DNA of 64,000 nt from Sipunculus nudus (taxonomy: Eukaryota > Annelida > Sipuncula > Golfingiida > Sipunculidae): positions 41,894,456 through 41,958,455 of the forward strand of contig CM049318.1 of the NCBI GenBank assembly GCA_026874595.1, written 5' to 3'. The notes under the pieces were generated by a model. The model worked only from the letters and a program-made list of their open reading frames with translations. It was not told the DNA's origin and searched no databases. Below are positions 37,378 through 50,134 of this stretch, one piece after another. Position 1 is the first letter of the stretch. Every line of letters starts with the position of its first letter. The position numbers were made by a program, and so were the translations under genes.

Positions 37378-40300
37378 TATCAATAGCTATACCAGGGAGT
37401 GCTGGCTCACCACGTCACATACATCAATACCTATACCAAGGAGTGCTGGCTCACCACGTCACATACATCAATAGCTATACCAAGGAGTGCTGGCTCACCA
37501 CGTCACATACATCAATACCTATACCAAGGAGTGCTGGCTCACCACGTCACATACATCAATAGCTATACCAGGGAGTGCTGGCTCACCACGTCACACACAT
37601 CAATAGCTATACCAGGGAGTGCTGGCTCACCACGTCACACACATCAATAGCTATACCAGGGAGTGCTGGCTCACCACGTCACACACATCAATAGCTGTAA
37701 CAGGGAGTGCTGGCTCACCACGTCACATACATCAATAGCTATACCAAGGAGTGCTGGCTCACCACGTCACATACATCAATAGCTATACCAGGGAGTGCTG
37801 GCTCACCACGTCACATACATCAATAGCTATAACAAGGAGTGCTGGCTCACCACGTCACATACATCAATAGCTATACCAGGGAGTGCTGGCTCACCACGTC
37901 ACATACATCAATAGCTATACCAGGGAGTGCTGGCTCACCACGTCACATACATCAATAGCTATACCAGGGAGTGCTGGCTCACCACGTCACATACATCAAT
38001 AGCTATACCAGGGAGTGCTGGCTCACCACGTCACATACATCAATAGCTATACCAGGGAGTGCTGGCTCACCACGTCACACACATCAATAGCTGTACCAGG
38101 GAGTGCTGGCTCACCACGTCACATACATCAATAGCTATACCAAGGAGTGCTGGCTCACCACGTCACATACATCAATAGCTATACCAGGGAGTGCTGGCTC
38201 ACCACGTCACATACATCAATAGCTATACCAAGGAGTGCTGGCTCACCACGTCACATACATCAATAGCTATACCAGGGAGTGCTGGCTCACCACGTCACAT
38301 ACATCAATAGCTATACCAAGGAGTGCTGGCTCACCACGTCACATACATCAATAGCTATACCAGGGAGTGCTGGCTCACCACGTCACATACATCAATAGCT
38401 ATACCAGGGAGTGCTGGCTCACCACGTCACATACATCAATAGCTATACCAGGGAGTGCTGGCTCACCACGTCACATACATCAATAGCTATACCAGGGAGT
38501 GCTGGCTCACCACGTCACACACATCAATAGCTATACCAAGGAGTGCTGGCTCACCACGTCACATACATCAATAGCTATACCAGGGAGTGCTGGCTCACCA
38601 CGTCACATACATCAATAGCTATACCAGGGAGTGCTGGCTCACCACGTCACATACATCAATAGCTATACCAGGGAGTGCTGGCTCACCACGTCACATACAT
38701 CAATACCTATACCAAGGAGTGCTGGCTCACCACGTCACATACATCAATAGCTATACCAAGGAGTGCTGACTCACCACGTCACACACATCAATAGCTATAC
38801 AAGGGAGTGCTGGCTCACCACGTCACACACATCAATAGCTATACCAGGGAGTGCTGGCTCACCACGTCACATACATCAACAGCTATAACAAGGAGTGCTG
38901 GCTCACCACGTCACATACATCAATAGCTATACCAGGGAGTGCTGGCTCACCACGTCACATACATCAATAGCTATACCAGGGAGTGCTGGCTCACCACGTC
39001 ACATACATCAATAGCTATACCAAGGATTGCTGGCTCCCACCGTCACATACATCAATACCTATACCAAGGAGTGCTGGCTCACCACGTCACATACATCAAT
39101 AGCTATACCAGGGAGTGCTGGCTCACCACGTCACATACATCAATAGCTATACCAGGGAGTGCTGGCTCACCACGTCACATACATCAATAGCTATACCAGG
39201 GAGTGCTGGCTCACCACGTCACATACATCAATAGCTATACCAGGGAGTGCTGGCTCACCACGTCACATACATCAATAGCTATACCAGGGAGTGCTGGCTC
39301 ACCACGTCACATACATCAATAGCTATACCAGGGAGTGCTGGCTCACCACGTCACATACATCAATAGCTATACCAGGGAGTGCTGGCTCACCACGTCACAT
39401 ACATCAATAGCTATACCAGGGAGTGCTGGCTCACCACGTCACATACATCAAAAGCTATACCAGGGAGTGCTGGCTCACCACGTCACATACATCAAAAGCT
39501 ATACCAGGGAGTGCTGGCTCATCACGTCACATACATCAATGGCTATACCAGGGAGTGCTGGCTCACCACGTCACATACATCAATAGCTATACCAGGGAGT
39601 GCTGGCTCACCACGTCACATACATCAATGGCTATACCAGGGAGTGCTGGCTCATCACGTCACATACATCAATAGCTATACCAAGGATTGCTGGCTCCAAA
39701 CGTCACATACATCAATACCTATACCAAGGAGTGCTGGCTAACCACGTCACATACATCAATAGCTATACCAGGGAGTGCTGGCTCATCACGTCACATACAT
39801 CAATAGCTATACCAGGGAGTGCTGGCTCCCAACGTCACACACATTAAGAGCTATACCAGGGAGTGCTGGCTCATCACCTCACACACATCAAGAGCTATAC
39901 CAGGGAGTGCTGGCTCATCACCTCACACACATCAAGAGCTATACCAGGGAGTGCTGGCTCATCACGTCACATACATCAATAGCTATACCAGGGAGTGCTT
40001 GCTCATAACTTCACACACATCATTACCTATACCAAGGAGTGCTGGCTCACCACGTCACATACATCAATAGCTATACCAGGGAGTGCTGGCTCACCACGTC
40101 ACATACATCAATAGCTATACCAGGGAGTGCTGGCTCACCACGTCACATACATCAATACCTATACCAAGGAGTGCTGGCTCACCACGTCATATACATCAAT
40201 AGCTATACCAGGGAGTGCTGGCTCACCACGTCACATACATCAATAGCTATACCAGGGAGTGCTGGCTCACCACGTCACATACATCAATAGCTATACCAGG

Positions 40301-43300
40301 GAGTGCTGGCTCACCACGTCACATAGATCAATAGCTATACCAGGGAGTGCTGGCTCACCACGTCACATACATCAATAGCTATATCAAGGATTGCTGGCTC
40401 CCAACGTCACATACATCAATACCTATACCAAGGAGTGCTGGCTCACCACGTCATATACATCAATAGCTATACCAGCTATACCAGGGAGTGCTGGCTCACC
40501 ACGTCACATACATCAATAGCTATACCAGGGAGTGCTGGCTCACCACGTCACATACATCAATAGCTATACCAAGGAGTGCTGGCTCACCACTTCACATACA
40601 TCAATAGCTATACCAGGGAGTGCTTGCTCACCACGTCACATACATCAATAGCTATACCAGGGAGTGCTGGCTCACCACGTCACATACATCAATAGCTATA
40701 CCAGGGAGTGCTGGTTCACCACGTCACATACATCAATAGCTATACCAGGGAGTGCTGGCTCACCACGTCACATACATCAATAGCTATACCAGGGAGTGCT
40801 GGCTCACCACGTCACATACATCAATAGCTATACCAGGGAGTGCTGGCTCACCACGTCACATACATCAAAAGCTATACCAGGGAGTGCTGGCTCACCACGT
40901 CACATACATCAATAGCTATACCAGGGAGTGCTGGCTCATCACGTCACATACATCAATGGCTATACCAGGGAGTGCTGGCTCACCACGTCACATACATCAA
41001 TAGCTATACCAGGGAGTGCTGGCTCATCACGTCACATACATCAATGGCTATACCAGGGAGTGCTGGCTCATCACGTCACATACATCAATAGCTATACTAG
41101 GGAGTGCTGGCTCACCACGTCACATACATCAATAGCTATACCAAGGGTTGCTGGCTCCCAACGTCACATACATCAATAGCTATACCAGGGAGTGCTGGCT
41201 CATCACCTCACACACATCAAGAGCTATACCAGGGTGTGCTGGCTCATCACGTCACATACATCAATAGCTATACCAAGGATTGCTGGCTCCCAACGTCACA
41301 TACATCAATACCTATACCAAGGAGTGCTGGCTCACCACGTCACATACATCAATAGCTATACCAGGGTGTGCTGGCTCATCACGTCACATACATCAATAGC
41401 TATACCAGGGAGTGCTGGCTCCCAACGTCACACACATTAAGAGCTATACCAGGGAGTGCTGGCTCATCACCTCACACACATCAAGAGCTATACCAGGGTG
41501 TGCTGGCTCATCACGTCACATACATCAATAGCTATACCAAGAATTGCTGGCTCCCAACGTCACATACATCAATACCTATACCAAGGAGTGCTGGCTCACC
41601 ACGTCACACACATTAAGAGCTATACCAGGGAGTGCTGGCTCACCACGTCACATACATCAATACCTATACCAAGGAGTGCTGGCTCACCACGTCACATACA
41701 TCAATAGCTATACCAGGGAGTGCTGGCTCACCACGTCACATACATCAATAGCTATACCAGGGAGTGCTGGCTCACCACGTCACATACATCAATAGCTATA
41801 CCAAGGAGTGCTGGCTCACCACGTCACATACATCAATAGCTATACCAGGGAGTGCTGGCTCACCACGTCACATACATCAATAGCTATACCAGGGAGTGCT
41901 GGCTCACCACGTCACATACATCAATAGCTATATCAAGGATTGCTGGCTCCCAACGTCACATACATCAATACCTATACCAAGGAGTGCTGGCTCACCACGT
42001 CACATACATCAATAGCTATACCAGGGAGTGCTGGCTCACCACGTCACATACATCAATAGCTATACCAGGGAGTGCTGGCTCACCACGTCACATACATCAA
42101 TAGCTATACCAAGGAGTGCTGGCTCACCACTTCACATACATCAATAGCTATACCAGGGAGTGCTTGCTCACCACGTCACATACATCAATAGCTATACCAG
42201 GGAGTGCTGGCTCACCACGTCACATACATCAATAGCTATACCAGGGAGTGCTGGCTCACCACGTCACATACATCAATAGCTATACCAGGGAGTGCTGGCT
42301 CACCACGTCACATACATCAATAGCTATACCAGGGAGTGCTGGCTCACCACGTCACATACATCAATAGGTATACCAGGGAGTGCTGGCTCACCACGTCACA
42401 TACATCAAAAGCTATACCAGGGAGTGCTGGCTCACCACGTCACATACATCAATAGCTATACCAGGGAGTGCTGGCTCATCACGTCACATACATCAATGGC
42501 TATACCAGGGAGTGCTGGCTCACCACGTCACATACATCAATAGCTATACCAGGGAGTGCTGGCTCATCACGTCACATACATCAATAGCTATACTAGGGAG
42601 TGCTGGCTCACCACGTCACATACATCAATAGCTATACCAAGGATTGCTGGCTCCCAACGTCACATACATCAATAGCTATACCAGGGAGTGCTGGCTCATC
42701 ACCTCACACACATCAAGAGCTATACCAGGGTGTGCTGGCTCATCACGTCACATACATCAATAGCTATACCAAGGATTGCTGGCTCACCACGTCACATACA
42801 TCAATAGCTATACCAGGGAGTGCTGGCTCACCACGTCACATACATCAATAGCTATACCAGGGAGTGCTGGCTCACCACGTCACATACATCAAAAGCTATA
42901 CCAGGGAGTGCTGGCTCACCACGTCACATACATCAATAGCTATACCAGGGAGTGCTGGCTCATCACGTCACATACATCAATGGCTATACCAGGGAGTGCT
43001 GGCTCACCACGTCACATACATCAATAGCTATACCAGGGAGTGCTGGCTCATCACGTCACATACATCAATGGCTATACCAGGGAGTGCTGGCTCATCACGT
43101 CACATACATCAATAGCTATACTAGGGAGTGCTGGCTCACCACGTCACATACATCAATAGCTATACCAAGGATTGCTGGCTCCCAACGTCACATACATCAA
43201 TAGCTATACCAGGGAGTGCTGGCTCATCACCTCACACACATCAAGAGCTATACCAGGGTGTGCTGGCTCATCACGTCACATACATCAATAGCTATACCAA

Positions 43301-44556
43301 GGATTGCTGGCTCCCAACGTCACATACATCAATACCTATACCAAGGAGTGCTGGCTCACCACGTCACATACATCAATAGCTATACCAGGGAGTGCTGGCT
43401 CATCACGTCACATACATCAATAGCTATACCAGGGAGTGCTGGCTCCCAACGTCACACACATTAAGAGCTATACCAGGGAGTGCTGGCTCATCACCTCACA
43501 CACATCAAGAGCTATACCAGGGTGTGCTGGCTCATCACGTCACATACATCAATAGCTATACCAAGGATTGCTGGCTCCCAACGTCACATACATCAATACC
43601 TATACCAAGGAGTGCTGGCTCACCACGTCACATACATCAATAGCTATACCAGGGAGTGCTGGCTCATCACGTCACATACATCAATGGCTATACCAGGGAG
43701 TGCTGGCTCACCACGTCACATACATCAATAGCTATACCAGGGAGTGCTGGCTCATCACGTCACATACATCAATACCTATACCAAGGAGTGCTGGCTCACC
43801 ACATCACATACATCAATAGCTATACCAGGGAGTGCTGGCTCATCACGTCACATACATCAATAGCTATACCAGGGAGTGCTGGCTCCCAACGTCACACACA
43901 TTAAGAGCTATACCAGGGAGTGCTGGCTCATCACCTCACACACATCAAGAGCTATACCAGGGAGTGCTGGCTCATCACGTCACATACATCAATAGCTATA
44001 CCAGGGAGTGCTGGCTCACCACGTCACATACATCAATAGCTATACCACGGAGTGCTGGCTCATCACCTCACACACATCAAGAGCTATACCAGGGAGTGCT
44101 GGCTCATCACCTCACACACATCAAGAGCTATACCAGGGAGTGCTGGCTCATCACGTCACATACATCAATAGCTATACCAAGGATTGCTGGCTCCCAACGT
44201 CACACACATTAAGAGCTATACCAAGGAGTGCTGGCTCATCACCTCACACACATCAAGAGCTATACCAGGGAGTGCTTGCCCACCACGTCACACACATTAA
44301 GAGCTATACCAGGGAGTGCTTGCTCATAACTTCACACACATCAAGAGCTATACCAGGGAGTGCTTGCCCACCACGTCACACACATTAAGAGCTATACCAG
44401 GGAGTGCTTGCTCATAACTTCACACACATCAAGAGCTATACCAGGGAGTGCTTGTCCACCACGTCACACACATTAAGAGCTATACAAGGGAGTGCTTGCT
44501 CATAACTTCACACCCATCAATAGCTATACCAAGGAGGGCTGGCTCACCACGTTACA
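37378..44556. repeat. 44-bp satellite array with nested higher-order repeats
   Basis: 7.2 kb, about 163 tandem copies of a 44-bp monomer made of ATACCAGGGAGTGCTGGCTC, ACCACGTCACATACATCA and ATAGCT. ATAGCTAT across the junction is a palindrome. The left part (37378-39400) is nearly uniform. From about 39400 variants appear in ordered blocks (CCAAGGATTGCTGGCTCCCA, TCAAGAGCTATACC, GGCTCATCACCTCACAC). The block at 40752-41640 recurs at 42776-43664, 2024 bp (46 monomers) away. 40752-40930 recurs at 42292 (1540 bp, 35 monomers). The last 260 bp alternate as an 88-bp dimer. Many 82-126-codon ORFs here are by-products of the repeat. Confidence 0.98.
44260..44520. repeat. 88-bp dimeric sub-array at the satellite edge
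   Basis: Two monomer types alternate: one with GCTTGCCCACCACGTCACAC and TTAAGAGCT, one with GCTTGCTCATAACTTCACAC and TCAAGAGCT. This gives about three copies of an 88-bp dimer at the right border of the 44-bp array. Confidence 0.85.
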
Positions 44557-46779
44557 CCTTTACTTTCACAGAAAAAAATGTTTGTCGGGGAGATAATCAT
44601 AAGTGATTATCTGCTAATTAGACGAAGAATAGAAGGCCGCGTGGATAATAAAGAGTGGGTCATCTGATGCCCGTAGGATGAATACAGATAGAGCTATCGA
44701 TACACCAGGGTTAATTAACTTGTTCATCATATAACATGAGTCTTCATGCGTTCTGCTTTGTTTTAGGAACGCCAGTGGTAAGTGAACCCATCCGTTAGGA
44801 GGAAGCTTTCCAGCAGCATAATGAACATGTAGAGTCAGATATAGCCATGCAGCGGGCAGTCTGATGACACCTGGAAATCTATCTCACTCTTGTGTCTTCA
44901 CCTCTGAACAAAATAGATTAAATGAAAAATGTTTTTTAATTATATAAAAAAATCGTAAAAAAAAAAATTAAAAAATTCATGTGAGACCAAACCTTATTCA
45001 GGCCCAGGCTATCATAAGATATGCCTGTCTTTTTACTTAGAAAGACATATGAGTACCTGTTCTTGAGATATCGCTTCGCATAAAAATCACTTACTGACGA
45101 AGGGGTGGAAAAAGGAATGACACACGGACGGCACGTCAGACAGGCTACCGGCGGAGCTGACCTCTAGCTCAGCTCCGCGGTGGCTGGGAATAATAATCTA
45201 TTTTAAGTTAAACATATATTCTCCAAGACATAATTTACTATAATATAGAGGCTTAAGTGTTAATAATGCATTCTTACTGGTGTGGCATAGTGTGGAAAAG
45301 ATTATTTTGGCTCGCAGAAAGCTAAGGTCGACTTAAGTGGAGCCACCTAAGGGCTAGTAAAATGTCCTCAGTTCAAAACTTAACAGGGACTTTCTTTAAC
45401 TGTTACGATTAGTGTAATCTTAAGCAATGTTCCCATGGTTTCAATCCGGCATTCCCTAAAGTAGAAGTAAAATGGAAGTACTGTATGAGGATGCCGCCAG
45501 TCTTTTTCAACATATAATGTTCATCCTTATCAACAAGGTGTCTGCAATCGCCGTACGATCGCAAAGTTTAGAATAAGTTTCCGATGCTGCATTGATGCAT
45601 GACCATTACTGAGCCGGGAGATCAGCCATGTTGCAGAAGAGAAAAATATAAAACCGGTGGTTCCTGAATGGGGGACCTAAAATTCAGCATGCCAAAAATT
45701 ACCAAAATATTGATGCAGAGAAAACTCGTACAGAAAAAAAACCAATACAAGTATGCTCTTTAAGGGGGAGGCTAAATTAGCATTCAGTTTGTTCCGCTCC
45801 GTTCTGGTTTTCATGGGAAATCCATTAGGATATATTTTTACTTATGAGATGCTGAAGCCTGGGTTTTTAACCCGTCACATGGAGAATACATGACACAGTA
45901 TCCAGGGTTTTGGTAAAGCGGACATGTCATGACGTGACAGCATGTGCTGTGTAAACTTCCTATAATTATTGCGTTTACGTCGGTGCCTGTTTCACGGACG
46001 GGGACAGACTGCACGACCGACGGAAAAAAAGACATTAAATGTAGCTCAGATGCATGATTCTCAATTAACTGAGTTAGAATCAGGAAACCGCCATGCTAAA
46101 TTTAAAGAATCCCTTTTTCAATGTAAAATATATTTTTTCTCCAGTCGTGACATCCAGAAAAACAGGAAATACCCGGGTGGTATCTTTGTCTCTAGGATAA
46201 GCTGAAGTCCAAAATATGGGACAGCAGTCATGAGTCAGTCGTGAAATGAGATGACGGTACAGTTACACCGCGGCCAGCTGTATAAGCCTGACAGTCTGTA
46301 TCCAGAACCAAGCCAGACCTCCACATACTCCAGTTTAAACAAAACATCGTTTGGCAAAATTTTATTTCTCAAATGCAGAATTAGCATTGGAATGGGACAC
46401 TCATGATATGTTTCCTGATCGGGTTCCTGATTACCTCTTTTTTTTTTGTCATATTTTTATTCTTTCTTTCTGGTAAAGTTTATATAAATAATTTTCATAT
46501 GTTTGTATTCTGTTCTTAACCAAGGAATCCTAAAAACAATCAACCATTCCCCCACATTAAAACTATTCTGCTCAGATAATACCTATCGCACTATACACTG
46601 TTATATTAAAAGTGAGACAAAACATCAGAGAAAAAAACTGTACAAATATAATCTTATTCATTTTTGACTCTAGGTTCCCATAAAAAGACAGAGGTTGCGC
46701 CTTCGGGGACTTTGGGCTGCCATTGCAATAAAATATCTAAGAATGAAATTATATCTTGTCTAAATATATCATAATGAAA
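44557..46779. other. No gene seen apart from a hairpin
   Basis: Unique-looking DNA. The overlapping opposite-strand ORFs at 45838-46205 have no recognised motif or splice context. A perfect GC-rich hairpin at 45151-45178 is listed separately. Confidence 0.5.
45151..45178. other. Perfect 10-bp GC-rich hairpin
   Basis: GCGGAGCTGA at 45151-45160 and TCAGCTCCGC at 45169-45178 are exact reverse complements around an 8-nt loop. No T run follows and the DNA is eukaryotic, so a bacterial-type terminator is not implied. Confidence 0.85.
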
Positions 46780-46794
46780 GAAGGTCGGTATTAT

Positions 46795-46990
46795 AATTTA
46801 TTGGTTTCGAGTTGACGATGGACAGTTGGGTGGTAACAAGATCGGCTCTCTGAGCTGGCGATCCGGATCTATTCCCGGCGTGGCTATAGCAATGAGCTGA
46901 AGTTGCGCGTCCAAGGTCTAGGGTTTTCTCCGGGTTTCCTACACCTCTTGACAACAGAGCGCCACCATCTGAACCATTGGGACTACATGT
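46795..46990 (+). repeat. SINE-like element (low confidence)
   Basis: Contains GGATCTATTCCCGGCG (B-box-like) after CTCTCTGAGCTGGCGATCC, then GGTTTTCTCCGGGTTTCC. That last motif I associate from memory with repeat sequences in mollusc and other invertebrate genomes. Structure is poorly preserved and the ends are not defined. Confidence 0.33.
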
Positions 46991-47035
46991 ATCTCACGTT
47001 ACTCACATAACTCTGTGTACAATCCATGTAAAATA

Positions 47036-47460
47036 GGGTGGCGTTGGAAGCAGGGGACAGAGGGGGCTACCGCCCCTCAATATAAATATGCGAGTGTGTG
47101 GGTGGGGGCAAGGATATGTTTTTGCCCCTTCAATATTTAGAACAAATAAATTATTCTTATAAACTTAGATTTAGGATTCATTCTTGAGCTTAAAACATGT
47201 GTTATTACATTATTGGCCGTTTTCCCCATTTCTCGATTTTATTAAAATATTGGTAGGGTAAGATTATTACAATATGGGTAATTTTTATAACATTATTGGC
47301 AATTGTTACAAGATGGGCCGTTTTTTATTACAATATTAGGGGTCAGGACCCCCCCCCCCTTTTCAGCATTTGAGGACCTTTTTATTTAGGGGTTTGGTTA
47401 GTCCTCCTGGGTTGGACTCCCCCTTTTTTTAATTCTGGATCCGCCCTGGCCTCTTGCAGG
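47036..47460. repeat. Possible MITE-like element
   Basis: Left part AGGGTGGCGTTGGAAGCAGG with GGGGGCTACCGCCCCTCAAT; right part with a C-tract and AATTCTGGATCCGCCCTGG. The pairing of a GGGGGC/GCCCC end with a TGGATCCGCC end resembles short inverted-repeat elements seen widely in invertebrates. The inverted ends are imperfect here. The GCGGATCCAGGGGAAG at about 22380 carries the same end motif in the opposite orientation. Confidence 0.35.
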
Positions 47461-47647
47461 TAATTACAACCGTCGTCAGTTAGGTTTAATTCAATCGTGT
47501 CTGCCCGTTACTTGTTTGGTCCGTTACCAGTACAAAGCATCGGAGAGGCGGGACAAGGGCCAGGGAATTATTTTTACGGAGTATAATACATTATATACAT
47601 CTCGGTTTTTTTTTAAATCTCGTCTTAAGAAATAAGAATTCTTTCTA

Positions 47648-47714
47648 CCATATATATATATATATGTATGTATATATATGTATATATAAATATATTTATA
47701 TATATGTATATGGT
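47648..47714. repeat. (TA)n/(TATG)n microsatellite
   Basis: Interrupted TA repeat with TATG units. Confidence 0.85.
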
Positions 47715-49088
47715 GTCAAGTCATTCGTATCATGAACAGAATAAATTACATATGGTATGTGTCAACAAATTTCAGCTTCATCAATATTTGACCCTTTCTC
47801 AGAATATTATAACATATCCTTGTGTCCTACATCCTTCCCTATAATATTGTCTTACCTTATTTTTCATCACTTTTCTGCTGCAAAATTAGGCCTATGATCT
47901 GCTATGTCAAAGTGCCCGATGGAAATCTGTTAATACTTTATGCAACAGAAATTAGCAATATGTTTTATAATGAAAGATACCTAAAGTAGGCTTAGTTAGC
48001 TCACCTGAGAAATTACAAACTATTTTAAAAGGCATCAGTATATGAGGAAATATCTCTTTTAACTAAATCTCATTCCCATTGAAGATTTTTCAGGGTCATA
48101 GACTCGAAGAAGTATACATTTAAATGCTTTTGATTCGTTGTTTTATGCTATCAAAGTGCCAAAACAAGAAGCTGATTGGATATGATACCCAGCTGTATAT
48201 AACATATTAGAACAGTCAACAGAACATATATATAGGTCGCTATGACCTAATTTGGGATTAACAAGGAGAGTTTACCAGAACGTTTCTGCACATTAAGTTT
48301 GAACTACCCATGGGTAGACCACTTGTGCCCTGCTCATTGTGAACTGTATATGTTATTTATAGATTTATATGTTTATTTCTATATATTTGAAAAGGATAGC
48401 TCATTCAGCAAGTGCTGTTTTTCAGTGAAGTCGTGATACAAATTATAACATGAGATACAATAAATACAAATGACATAACAGCTCGAGTATACAATATGAG
48501 GGTAGGTGACATATTTCCCAGTCCAGTGTATTTAAGCTTAATCATTAAAACCTAAATGTGGAAACAAACATATGATGAGGTCTATTATTCTAAACAAAGG
48601 AAATAAGGGTTTATGCAAACTTGCCCATGGCAATAGTGAATGGTGAAAAATACAGTGAAACTGAAAAAAATAATTCAGCTGTGATCCAACGTAAATGATG
48701 TAACCTTGGACTTAAATTTCCATAACATTCGATCAGAATAACAGATGAAATACCAAAAATGCAGACATCGACATAATAAATTATAACAGCTACAGATCTT
48801 GATAAAACATATTAAACAGGGATACCTGTGGTAACACACCTTCTTTTGACTTTTATATTTATGCAATGTATTTTATGACAAAACCACTTAAATTGATGGA
48901 CTTTTATTCTTCATTTATACCTATGGCAAATCAAACATAATCAATTCTTTTTATAATGAAACATCACTGACCAGATGAAAATGGAAGTGCATTGCATTGG
49001 GTTGCCATTTGACCCAGTGAAGATGGAATTCCCATTAGCTGACTTAAGTCGTTAGTCTTAAACAGCATATTCCGCTGGATGTTTTCAG
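47715..49088. other. No gene seen
   Basis: AT-rich non-coding DNA. If the methyltransferase-like exon at 49089 is genuine, this could be its upstream intron. Confidence 0.45.
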
Positions 49089-49331
49089 GTATTTGCCAGG
49101 CGACCTCCGGATGGGGACTTGGAACCGGACACGCCTGACTGGTTGGCCATTAACGGTTCACAATTGACAGCGCTTGATAGTGGGAGTTTCCGATCTCAGG
49201 TTCACGACAACTCTTTATCCGCTGTGTGGGCGTCAGAGCACTTGACGCACCAGTGTGTGGGCTCACGGGCAAGTGAATTTATTGCATGTATGTTTGACGG
49301 ATGCAAATATACAGAATTGTTCAACTTTTAA
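49089..49331 (+). CDS. Candidate exon of a SAM-dependent methyltransferase-like gene
   Basis: GGATGTTTTCAG at 49077-49088 is a possible acceptor. The open frame from 49089 reads VFARRPPDGDLEPD, TPDWLAINGSQLTALDSGSF, HDNSLSAVWASEHLTHQC and on to TAA at 49329-49331. The order W-L-x-I-N-(L-T) followed by (S)-(L)-x-A-(V)-W-(A)-S-E-H-(L)-T resembles the middle of class I SAM-dependent methyltransferases (methyltransferase-11 type), where a D-x-(V)-x-x-x-H-(V)-(L)-E-H-(L) segment lies after the second acidic loop. After HQCVGSR the similarity stops and a GC-type donor (GGGCAAGT at about 49269) is present, so the exon may end there. No partner exon was found. Recognition is from motif memory, without a search. 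Confidence 0.4.
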   Translation, partial: VFARRPPDGDLEPDTPDWLAINGSQLTALDSGSFRSQVHDNSLSAVWASEHLTHQCVGSRASEFIACMFDGCKYTELFNF

Positions 49332-50134
49332 TTTCCCAAACCGGTCGTCTTCTTCAGCACCCTTATCTTGTCTGCTCGTGTAATATTCTCTGTTTTCAGA
49401 CCTGACCAGGTATTTTGTTTTTGAACTACAGGACTAAAACTGCAGGACGATCAAGTGTCAGTTGAACAGTATTACTGATCAAGAGCGGCACACTATCTAT
49501 GTCTATCCCTACACGTCCAGGATTCTCTGATCGCCAAGTTACATGCACAAAAGACAAAAAGAACAGTATGAGTACTCAATAATTAATTTTTGTTATATTT
49601 ACTGTGTTAAATCAATTGATCTCCCTATATATTCAACATGATAATTAATTGATAACATTTGTAATGTGTTATATATAGCAGAAAACAACTTATATCCTGT
49701 AAATTGATACAAGGAAAAAATATCACATTACGTATCGCAATACACCAGCACAAAGCGCAAATTGTAGGCGATACACAACCCCAGTTAAAAAATAACATAT
49801 TTTATTTGGTGGGAATTTACATGGAAATTGAATTGTATATTATTATAAGATTTTGAAACACCATTACCCTAGTGCTATTATGTAAATGATTTTTCTATTA
49901 ATTTCTGATTAATACATTTAATTTATTTCAAATAACCATAGTTTATATTTTGTGAGTGTAACATTATATTTGTCTGTAGGTTGAGACGTCAATGCCACAC
50001 TCCTTCATTATTCATGGACATGGGCAACTGAGTCAGTTAATTTGCATTCTTTATAGGTCACACTGACGGCATCTTCCAAAGAAAAGGGCCCACCCTGGAC
50101 CAAAATAACAAGGGTTACGATTTTTTTTGCCCAT
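49332..50134. other. No gene seen
   Basis: AT-rich DNA; no sequence resembling a downstream methyltransferase exon was seen. Confidence 0.45.

Noticed and set aside
23540-44388. Dozens of 60-126-codon ORFs in the satellites
   Set aside because: They follow the repeat period (36 is divisible by 3; 44 cycles through three frames) and repeat the same short peptide. Periodicity explains them fully.
23502-44556. CRISPR array
   Set aside because: The 36-bp and 44-bp repeats are directly adjacent with no unique spacers, and the DNA is eukaryotic with no cas genes.
45151-45178. Rho-independent terminator
   Set aside because: No U tract follows the hairpin and the context is eukaryotic.
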